The position numbers and the translations under genes are program-made. DNA of 64,000 bases from Pedobacter metabolipauper (GTDB taxonomy: Bacteria; Bacteroidota; Bacteroidia; Sphingobacteriales; Sphingobacteriaceae). How positions within the stretch are numbered: position 1 is the first letter of the stretch; every line of letters starts with the position of its first letter. Where the stretch lies: contig NZ_SNYC01000006.1 of the NCBI RefSeq assembly GCF_004362715.1, positions 186,001 through 250,000 of the forward strand. Reading direction: 5' to 3'. This document shows, one piece after another, positions 58,473 to 64,000 of the stretch. The notes below the pieces were generated by a model. That model saw nothing but the letters and a program-made list of their open reading frames with translations, ran no database searches and was not told the origin of the DNA.

Positions 58473-59123
58473 TTAATATGCTGCAGTAAAACGCTTTTGC
58501 AAATGTTTACCCTGCTCCAGTTCATCTACAATAACAATGGCCAGATCTTCTCCTGATAAGATACTTCTGCCTTCGTTGTTAAATACCGGACTGTCCAAGC
58601 CCAAACGATAGGAGCCGGTACGTCCTGTTTTTATGCCCTGGTGCATTTCTATTGCCGGACTGAAAAAAGTCCATTGTAATTCCTTCTCTTCTTTAAGAAT
58701 ATTCAGGTAATCTCTTGCCGCTGTTGCCCCTGGTTTGATGTCTTGCGGAAAATCTGGCCCATCAACCAGCTGGTTGCCGTCAATGTATAAACTTCCCGCT
58801 CCGCCAATTGTAATGAACCGGCTTACACCTGATTCTTTTACGGCTTTTTGGATGGCTATACTTCCATTGAGAAAATCGTCATATAAATTCGGATTCGTCC
58901 ACCCCGCATTAAATGCATTGATCACTGCATCATATCCTTTGACGGCCTCTGCTAATGCATCTGTTTTGAATACATCAACTTCTGACACGGTTAACAGATT
59001 ATTATTGTTGTTGATCTTACTGCCATCACGAACGATTGCTTTAACCTCATGACCCCGGCTCAATAATTCTGTCAGAATGTTGGCTCCTACAAAGCCGCTT
59101 GCTCCTATTAATGCTACTTTCAT
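58473..59123 (-). CDS. NAD(P)H-binding SDR-like protein (YwnB/NmrA type)
   Basis: This 216-residue atypical short-chain dehydrogenase has the NAD(P)-binding GASGFVGANILTELLSRGHE (about 7-26), then AIVRDG, VDVFKTDALAEAVKGYDAVI and SRFITIGGAGSLYIDG, as in NmrA/YwnB-like sensor or reductase proteins; no canonical YxxxK pair is obvious. The enzymatic role is not established. It lies next to an Rrf2-type regulator on the same strand, and both genes carry the palindrome TGTAA-N9-TTACA upstream, so it is probably controlled by that regulator. The B. subtilis ywnA/ywnB arrangement is similar. Confidence 0.9.
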   Translation of the reverse strand: MKVALIGASGFVGANILTELLSRGHEVKAIVRDGSKINNNNNLLTVSEVDVFKTDALAEAVKGYDAVINAFNAGWTNPNLYDDFLNGSIAIQKAVKESGVSRFITIGGAGSLYIDGNQLVDGPDFPQDIKPGATAARDYLNILKEEKELQWTFFSPAIEMHQGIKTGRTGSYRLGLDSPVFNNEGRSILSGEDLAIVIVDELEQGKHLQKRFTAAY

Positions 59124-59151
59124 ATTTATAATTTTTGTTGTTTATCTATAT

Positions 59152-59170
59152 TGTAATGTTTATTGTTACA
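59152..59170. promoter_or_regulatory. Candidate Rrf2 operator of the SDR gene
   Basis: TGTAA, nine bases, TTACA, centred 38 bp upstream of the SDR start. It has the same half-sites and spacing as the palindrome in front of the Rrf2 gene. Confidence 0.65.
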
Positions 59171-59187
59171 GTTTAGGGTAAAAAAAA

Positions 59188-59598
59188 TCAAATGAACTTA
59201 CTGCTAAAATCTGCCAGGGTCTGTTTAGATAACTCTGAAATTAAAGTTTGTTCTGTTGAATCATATAAGGTATTTAAATGCATATTAATTTGTTTACCTA
59301 CCTGACACAGCGGATTGGGCGTGTTTTTTGACACCCCTAGTAAATGATCTTGCTTTACCGCATGATATACCTGCGCCAGACTGATCTGATCTGCTGCTTT
59401 TTCTAAATAACTACCCCCGTTTTTTCCTTCTTTACTATTTACCAATCCATGACTGCGTAAGTTGCCCAGTTCTTTTCGCACCAGTACCGGGTTAATGTTA
59501 ATACTTCCTGCAATCCACTCAGAAGACAATAGTTCTCCCTTTGCTTTTTCGAGCAGGGTTAAGATGTGTAATGATATGGCAAACCTCGAATTGTTCAT
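59188..59598 (-). CDS. Rrf2-family transcriptional regulator (YwnA-like)
   Basis: This 136-residue winged-helix repressor begins SRFAISLHILTLLEKAKGEL, with recognition helix region SEWIAGSININPVLVRKELG NLRSHGLVNSKEGKNGG and an effector part LAQVYHAVKQDHLLGVSKNT. Only one cysteine is present (PLCQVG, about 97), so it cannot hold an Fe-S cluster of the IscR/NsrR three-Cys kind; it may sense through a single thiol or a ligand. It should bind the TGTAA-N9-TTACA sites upstream of itself and of the SDR gene. It lies upstream of the SDR gene, 64 bp away. Confidence 0.92.
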   Translation of the reverse strand: MNNSRFAISLHILTLLEKAKGELLSSEWIAGSININPVLVRKELGNLRSHGLVNSKEGKNGGSYLEKAADQISLAQVYHAVKQDHLLGVSKNTPNPLCQVGKQINMHLNTLYDSTEQTLISELSKQTLADFSSKFI

Positions 59599-59600
59599 TC

Positions 59601-59619
59601 TGTAACTTTAATTATTACA
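59601..59619. promoter_or_regulatory. Candidate Rrf2 autoregulatory operator
   Basis: TGTAA, nine bases, TTACA, extended by C/G to CTGTAA...TTACAG (59600-59620). It begins two bases before the Rrf2 start codon, so bound repressor would cover the transcription or translation start. Confidence 0.65.
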
Positions 59620-59688
59620 GTACAAAGGTATATTTTCAACTTACTTTGGCAAGGCTATTGCTTATGAAATGATTAAAAAATGACAATT

Positions 59689-60177
59689 ATGAAAAGATAC
59701 ATTTTGATGATGGCTATCGCATCTGCGGGTTTTGCTTCTTGTTCTAACGATAAAGCGGGCAGTGACGCAAAAGACAGCACTGAAGTAATTGCAGTTGATA
59801 CTACTTTTACAGCTACTGAGCCTAAAGTTGCAGGCGACTGCTATACCTATACTAAGAACAGAGATACTGCGTACCTTAAGCTGAATGTAAGCGGCGAAGA
59901 ACTTACTGGTGATCTAAATTATAGTTTGTACGAAAAAGATAGGAACAGCGGAACGATTGCCGGTGAAATTAAAGGTGATACGATCATTGCAGAATATACT
60001 TTCGACTCGGAAGGAATGCGTTCGGTACGTGAAGTTGTTTTCCTTAAAAAAGACGGGAAGCTATATGAGGGTTTTGGAGATGTAACGGAAAAAGGTGGAA
60101 AAACTTTATTTAAAAACAGGGCTGATTTGAAGTTTACGGACGCTATGGTATTCTCAAAAACTGAATGCAGGCCATAA
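59689..60177 (+). CDS. Small lipoprotein of unknown function
   Basis: From the ATG at 59689 (an in-frame ATG at 59680 adds three residues) the protein has the SPII signal MKRYILMMAIASAGFASC with lipobox FASC. The mature chain of about 145 residues starts with an acidic linker (SNDKAGSDAKDSTE) and then an all-beta domain: GDCYTYTKNRDTAYLKLNVS, GDLNYSLYEKDRNSGTIAGE, DTIIAEYTFDSEGMRSVREV and FLKKDGKLYEG. This looks like a small barrel of the kind often seen in Bacteroidota lipoproteins. I cannot name the family. It is divergent from the Rrf2 gene. Confidence 0.8.
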   Translation: MKRYILMMAIASAGFASCSNDKAGSDAKDSTEVIAVDTTFTATEPKVAGDCYTYTKNRDTAYLKLNVSGEELTGDLNYSLYEKDRNSGTIAGEIKGDTIIAEYTFDSEGMRSVREVVFLKKDGKLYEGFGDVTEKGGKTLFKNRADLKFTDAMVFSKTECRP

Positions 60178-60185
60178 TTCTGTGA

Positions 60186-60872
60186 TTAAAACCCTTCAAA
60201 TTTTTCCCAAAATCCGTCTATGGGTAATTTGGCAAAAATGTTTACAGGTTCCTTTTTAACAGGATGAAGAAACTGAAGTCTGCGGGCATGCAGGCAAATG
60301 CTGCCTTTTCTGCTGCCCCGCGGGTATCCGTACTTATTGTCTCCTACTATTGGGCATCCTAATGTAGATAGCTGCACCCTGATCTGGTGTGAGCGGCCGG
60401 TAAGCGGATCTACTTCTATTAAGTAATAACCATTTAGCTCGCCAATTAAGCGGTAGCTTAATTCTGCGCGCTGGCTTCCTGCCACTTCGGTGTTGTATGG
60501 AGTAACTACATTTTTTTGAGGATTCTTTACCAGCCAGTGAACCAATGTTCCTGATGGTTTTTGTGGCTTATTGCGAACAACCGCCCAGTATGTCTTTTTA
60601 ACTTCTCTATTTTTAAACAGGGCATTTACCCTTTCCAGGGCTTTACTTGTTTTGGCAAACAGGATAACACCACTTACTGGTCTGTCTAAACGGTGTACAA
60701 CACCCAGAAAAGCACTGTTTGGCTTATTATATTTTTGGGCAAGGTATCTTTTAACCTGATCGTCCAATGGCTCATCCCGGGTTTCATCTACTTGTACAAT
60801 ATCTCCTGCGCGCTTATTTAACGCGATGAGGTGGTTATCTTCGTAAAGTATATCTTTATCCGTTACAGGCAT
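60186..60872 (-). CDS. RluA-family pseudouridine synthase
   Basis: The 228-residue enzyme converts uridine to pseudouridine in rRNA or tRNA. The catalytic motif is GVVHRLDRPVSGVILFAKTS (about 58-77, Asp in HRLD), with the N-terminal ILYEDNHLIALNKRAGDIVQ and the late LTGRSHQIRVQLSTLGCPIV and GDNKYGYPRG. There is no S4 RNA-binding domain, so it belongs to the short RluA/TruC-like subgroup; the target site cannot be deduced. The ATG overlaps the panB stop by one base, giving a panB-rluA-type operon. Confidence 0.92.
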   Translation of the reverse strand: MPVTDKDILYEDNHLIALNKRAGDIVQVDETRDEPLDDQVKRYLAQKYNKPNSAFLGVVHRLDRPVSGVILFAKTSKALERVNALFKNREVKKTYWAVVRNKPQKPSGTLVHWLVKNPQKNVVTPYNTEVAGSQRAELSYRLIGELNGYYLIEVDPLTGRSHQIRVQLSTLGCPIVGDNKYGYPRGSRKGSICLHARRLQFLHPVKKEPVNIFAKLPIDGFWEKFEGF

Positions 60873-61687
60873 TAATACTGCTCTTTTTCGTTCGGGAAAT
60901 CATTTGCTTTTACATCACTGATGTAAGATTTTGCGGCTCCAAGGATGCCATCATATAGATTAATATATTGGCGTAAAAAACGGGGCTTAAATCCTTTGGT
61001 CAGGCCAATCATATCGTTAACAACCAATACTTGTCCGTCGCAATGCGGACCGGCACCTATTCCAATAGTCGGAATGTGCAGGCTTTCTGAAACTTCCTTC
61101 CCTAATTTAGCCGGAATCTTTTCCAGTACAATACCAAAACATCCCGCTTCCTGTAAGGCCAGTGCATCTACTTTCAACTTTTCTGCTTCGGCTTCATCTT
61201 TTGCCCTTACGGTATAGGTTCCAAATTTATAGATAGACTGCGGTGTTAACCCCAAATGCCCCATTACTGGTATTCCTGCTGTAATGATCCTGGATATAGA
61301 TTCGGTGATCTCTGTACCTCCCTCTAATTTTACCCCATGTGCACCAGATTCTTTCATGATCCTGATGGCTGAATTCAATGCTTCTTTAGAGTTACCCTGA
61401 TAGGTACCGAAAGGCAGATCGACTACGACGAAAGCACGGGTTGCACCACGAACTACACCCTGAGCATGATAGATCATTTGATCTAGTGTTATTGGAAGCG
61501 TAGTTTCATGTCCGGCCATCACATTTGAAGCGGAGTCGCCAACAAGTAATACATCCAGTCCGGCATCATCTAAAATAGTGGCCATTGAATAATCGTAGGC
61601 TGTTAACATCGCGATCTTTTCTCCGCTTTGTTTCATTTCCTGAAGGATGTGTGTTGTGATTCTTTTTACTTCTTTGTGTACAGACAT
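60872..61687 (-). CDS. panB: 3-methyl-2-oxobutanoate hydroxymethyltransferase
   Basis: This is the first committed enzyme of pantothenate synthesis, making ketopantoate from 2-oxoisovalerate and methylene-tetrahydrofolate. I start it at 61687 (MSVHKEVKRITTHILQEMKQ), which gives the normal length of 271 residues; an upstream in-frame start would add 52 non-conserved residues. Diagnostic blocks are MLTAYDYSMATILDDAGLDV, LLVGDSASNVMAGHETTLPI, VVVDLPFGTYQG, GAHGVKLEGG, VMGHLGLTPQS and IGIGAGPHCDGQVLVVNDM. It is followed by an RluA-type gene with a TAATG overlap. No other pan genes are nearby. Confidence 0.97.
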   Translation of the reverse strand: MSVHKEVKRITTHILQEMKQSGEKIAMLTAYDYSMATILDDAGLDVLLVGDSASNVMAGHETTLPITLDQMIYHAQGVVRGATRAFVVVDLPFGTYQGNSKEALNSAIRIMKESGAHGVKLEGGTEITESISRIITAGIPVMGHLGLTPQSIYKFGTYTVRAKDEAEAEKLKVDALALQEAGCFGIVLEKIPAKLGKEVSESLHIPTIGIGAGPHCDGQVLVVNDMIGLTKGFKPRFLRQYINLYDGILGAAKSYISDVKANDFPNEKEQY

Positions 61688-61844
61688 GCGTATTGGTTTT
61701 GGAACAAAAATAGTTTTTACATTCGAAATAAACGTAGTTTGATTGTTTTTTGACAATTCAGGTAATTCTGACCTATCTTTATATCCAGTATTTAAGCCCT
61801 TGAGGATTCCGATCATCATAAAATTATAATCTTTAAAAAACATC

Positions 61845-61874
61845 TTGATTTAAACCATCAAAAACGTATCTTTG
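61845..61874 (+). promoter_or_regulatory. Promoter of carA
   Basis: TTG (61845-61847), a 19-bp spacer and TATCTTTG (61867-61874) match both elements of the Bacteroidota consensus. The leader to the carA ATG would be about 110 nt, long enough for regulation, but I found no clear riboswitch fold in it. Confidence 0.75.
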
Positions 61875-61992
61875 TATCCCGAAATGAAGGGGTCACTTAA
61901 CAGCACATTTGTTAACTACAAGAACAGCATCAAAGCTGTATTTAAATCCTCATTTTTTCCTTTTTTCACATCCACAATTTCTTTTAATAAGC

Positions 61993-63105
61993 ATGACTAA
62001 TTACACTAAGTTACCTGCAATCCTGTTACTGGCCGACGGAACCGTTTATTACGGTAAAGCTGCTGGAAAAATAGGTACTACCACTGGCGAGATCTGTTTT
62101 AATACAGGAATGACTGGTTATCAGGAAATTTTCACTGATCCTTCTTACTTTGGACAGATCATGGTTACGACCAATGCTCATATTGGAAATTATGGTATCC
62201 ATAAGGATGAGATTGAATCTGGAAGCATTAAAATTGCCGGACTGGTTTGTAAAAACTACAACATTGGCTTCAGCCGCAAGGAAGCTTCGGAGTCCATTCA
62301 GGATTATTTTCAGAATGAGAACATTGTAGGTATTTCTGACATTGATACGCGTTCATTGGTTCGTCACATACGTAATAAAGGAGCTATGAACGGAATTATT
62401 TCTTCTGAGATCACTGATCTTGAAGAATTGAAAGCCAAACTTGCTGAGGTTCCTTCTATGGATGGCCTTGAGCTATCATCACAGGTATCTACCAAAGAAG
62501 CTTACTTTTATGGTTCTCCTGATGCTACATATAAAATTGCTGCATTAGACCTTGGCATCAAAAAGAACATCTTACGCAATTTTGACGACAGGGACATTTA
62601 TGTTCAGGTCTTTCCTGCCAAAACAACTTTCGAAGAAATGGATAAATGGGGTGCTGACGGGTACTTTATCTCTAATGGTCCTGGTGATCCATCTGCTATG
62701 CCTTACGCGATTGATACCGTTAAGGAAGTGTTAGCTGCTGACAAACCATTATTCGGTATTTGCCTTGGCCATCAGCTACTTGCTGAAGCCAATGGTATTG
62801 GGACCATGAAAATGTTTAACGGACACAGGGGTTTAAATCACCCTGTTAAAAATATCATTAAAGACCATTGCGAGGTTACTTCACAAAACCATGGTTTTGG
62901 TGTAATTCCTGATGAGGTCCGTAAATCTGACAAGGTAGAAATTACCCACATCAACTTAAATGACCAGTCTATTGAAGGCATCCGTGTGAAAGGCAAAAAA
63001 GCCTTCTCTGTACAATACCACCCGGAGTCTTCTCCTGGTCCTCACGATTCACGTTATCTTTTTGATGATTTCATTACCATGATTAAAGGTGAATTGGCCT
63101 GGTAA
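61993..63105 (+). CDS. carA: Carbamoyl-phosphate synthase small (glutaminase) subunit
   Basis: This subunit releases ammonia from glutamine for carbamoyl phosphate synthesis (arginine and pyrimidines). The start at 61993 (MTNYTKLPAILLLADGTVYY) gives the standard length of 370 residues; an upstream in-frame ATG adds 28 unlikely residues that overlap the leader. The N-terminal CPSase domain (GEICFNTGMTGYQEIFTDPS; VGISDIDTRSLVRHIRNKGA) is followed by the class I amidotransferase domain: nucleophile C257 in LFGICLGHQLLAEA, then FGVIPDE and the His/Glu pair in VQYHPESSPGPHDS. carB is not adjacent within the window. A hairpin terminator follows. Confidence 0.97.
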   Translation: MTNYTKLPAILLLADGTVYYGKAAGKIGTTTGEICFNTGMTGYQEIFTDPSYFGQIMVTTNAHIGNYGIHKDEIESGSIKIAGLVCKNYNIGFSRKEASESIQDYFQNENIVGISDIDTRSLVRHIRNKGAMNGIISSEITDLEELKAKLAEVPSMDGLELSSQVSTKEAYFYGSPDATYKIAALDLGIKKNILRNFDDRDIYVQVFPAKTTFEEMDKWGADGYFISNGPGDPSAMPYAIDTVKEVLAADKPLFGICLGHQLLAEANGIGTMKMFNGHRGLNHPVKNIIKDHCEVTSQNHGFGVIPDEVRKSDKVEITHINLNDQSIEGIRVKGKKAFSVQYHPESSPGPHDSRYLFDDFITMIKGELAW

Positions 63106-63147
63106 GAATTTTCACGGGACAAATACATCATTTTACCGACATTTTTG

Positions 63148-63178
63148 AAAGGAAGTAACCCACGTTACTTCCTTTTGC
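63148..63178 (+). terminator. Terminator of carA
   Basis: AAAGGAAGTAAC at 63148-63159 pairs perfectly with GTTACTTCCTTT at 63164-63175 around CCAC and runs into TTTTGC. It lies 42 bp past the carA stop. Confidence 0.85.
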
Positions 63179-63202
63179 GTAAAACCTTATTACATTTATA
63201 CC

Positions 63203-63973
63203 ATGGATGACAAAAAAGTCATGATCAGTGTAAAGAACCTGGTTAAGAAATATGACGATTTCATTGCGGTGCAGGGCATTAGCTTTGATGTTTATGAAAA
63301 TGAAATATTTGGCTTGCTGGGTCCAAATGGCGCGGGTAAAACGACTACACTAGAAATCATTGAAACTCTGCGGGAAAAGACTTCTGGAGAGATCTTTGTT
63401 GATGGCCTTTCTGTTGAAAAAGAGGCGAACAAGATTAAGCAGATCATTGGTGTTCAGCTGCAGGCTGCAGGCTATTACCCAAATCTAAACCTGGTTGAAT
63501 TAATGGAGCTCTTCTCTGGCTTGTACGGGGTTGATATTAAACCAATGGAGATGCTTGAAAAAGTAAATCTGCAGGATAAGGCTAAGGCCAAATACAAAGC
63601 ACTTTCTGGTGGCCAGAAACAACGCTTTTCCATTGCGACTACACTCATTAACTCTCCTAAGATCATTTTTCTCGATGAACCTACCACCGGACTGGATCCG
63701 CAGGCCCGTCGTAACCTGTGGGACCTGATCACGGAAATTCGTAACCAGGGTACTACGGTTGTTCTTACTACACACTATATGGATGAGGCTGAGCAGCTTT
63801 GTGACCGTGTGGCTTTTGTGGAACGTGGTGAGATCATTGCGCTGGATACGCCTGACAACCTGATTGACCAGTTGGTAAGCAGTGGTTTTGAACGTAAAAA
63901 AGAAGTTAAAAAAGCCAATCTGGAAGATGTTTTCATCAACCTTACCGGCAAAGAATGGCGTGAGGATAATTAA
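63203..63973 (+). CDS. ABC transporter ATP-binding protein (ABC-2/drug-type)
   Basis: The cytosolic ATPase subunit of an ABC exporter. Walker A GLLGPNGAGKTTTLE (about 34-48), Q-loop QLQAAGYYP, signature LSGGQKQRFS (about 134-143), Walker B IIFLDEPTTGLDPQAR (about 154-169) and the switch His in LTTHYMDEAEQLCD (about 189-202) are all intact. The short C-terminal extension ending VFINLTGKEWRED resembles the ABC-2 / daunorubicin-resistance-type ATPases. An adjacent reading frame starts 9 bp later, probably the permease. The substrate is unknown. Confidence 0.95.
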   Translation: MDDKKVMISVKNLVKKYDDFIAVQGISFDVYENEIFGLLGPNGAGKTTTLEIIETLREKTSGEIFVDGLSVEKEANKIKQIIGVQLQAAGYYPNLNLVELMELFSGLYGVDIKPMEMLEKVNLQDKAKAKYKALSGGQKQRFSIATTLINSPKIIFLDEPTTGLDPQARRNLWDLITEIRNQGTTVVLTTHYMDEAEQLCDRVAFVERGEIIALDTPDNLIDQLVSSGFERKKEVKKANLEDVFINLTGKEWREDN

Positions 63974-63981
63974 CGAAGCAC

Positions 63982-64000
63982 ATGAACAACAAACCTTATA
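63982..64000 (+). CDS. Start of next gene, probably the ABC permease (partial)
   Basis: An ATG 9 bp after the ATPase stop opens the frame MNNKPY before the window ends. The spacing suggests a co-transcribed partner, and ABC-2 operons usually continue with the membrane subunit, but six residues cannot prove it. Confidence 0.4.

Noticed and set aside
60872..61843. Extended panB start
   Set aside because: The 52 additional residues have no PanB similarity and overlap the likely promoter region; the ATG at 61687 gives the normal length.
61875..61992. Riboswitch in the long carA leader
   Set aside because: The leader is pyrimidine-rich and mostly unstructured by eye; no aptamer consensus was recognised.

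Overview
The window looks like chromosomal DNA of a Bacteroidota bacterium, most probably a Sphingobacteriaceae member close to Pedobacter (genus is an inference). The reasons are SusC/SusD pairs, ECF sigma/FecR/TonB-receptor cassettes, TlpA-like thioredoxins with a DUF4369-type N-terminus, TANNTTTG-type -7 boxes in many spacers, many lipoproteins with SPII lipoboxes, and an rpsF-rpsR-rplI operon. There is no rRNA, CRISPR array, recognisable insertion sequence or phage module. One tRNA (Phe) is present.

Layout. 1-11 kb holds a partial Pro/Glu-rich protein, thymidine kinase, ferritin, a periplasmic oxidoreductase/M28 peptidase pair, a phosphoesterase, a flavin-type stress protein and a voltage-gated K+ channel. 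A gene-poor stretch with degenerate repeats and a strongly structured segment follows, then an MNT/HEPN-like gene. 11-21 kb is a minus-strand cell-surface-signalling locus: ECF sigma, FecR anti-sigma, STN-bearing TonB receptor and two lipoproteins, with an S41 protease alongside. 21.5-23.1 kb is a split HipBST toxin-antitoxin module with three evenly spaced operators. 23.2-37.2 kb is a glycan-utilisation-like locus: two sulfatases, ECF sigma, FecR, SusC, SusD, a discoidin-like surface lipoprotein and two TlpA-like thioredoxins. 37.2-45.2 kb contains tRNA-Phe, Fe-S electron-transfer proteins, a WalJ-like hydrolase, a cyanophycinase/isoaspartyl-peptidase pair, a peptidoglycan glycosyltransferase and the ribosomal protein operon. 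45.4-64 kb contains dnaX, icd, a MocR-like regulator, a GAF histidine kinase, outer-membrane receptors, ssb, a ThuA protein, an Rrf2/SDR regulatory pair, rluA-type synthase, panB, carA and the start of an ABC transporter.

How the genes fit together. The two sigma/FecR/receptor cassettes should each turn ligand arrival at the outer membrane into transcription of their own uptake genes. In the second cassette the sulfatases and SusCD point to a sulfated substrate. HipB, HipS and HipT form one overlapping operon whose leader carries the likely HipB binding sites. The Rrf2 gene and the adjacent SDR gene share one palindromic operator sequence.

The most interesting signals are: (a) a ten-A run in dnaX at the end of the clamp-loader core, where either slippage direction gives a stop within a few codons, predicting a gamma-like short product; (b) three HipB-type palindromes with centres exactly 41 bp apart; (c) plus-strand promoter/terminator-like units between minus-strand FecR and TonB/SusC genes, which look like antisense small RNAs; (d) a multi-stem structured segment ahead of the MNT/HEPN-like gene; and (e) a MocR-type regulator lacking the PLP-binding lysine. 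All calls come from reading the sequence alone; no database search was possible.
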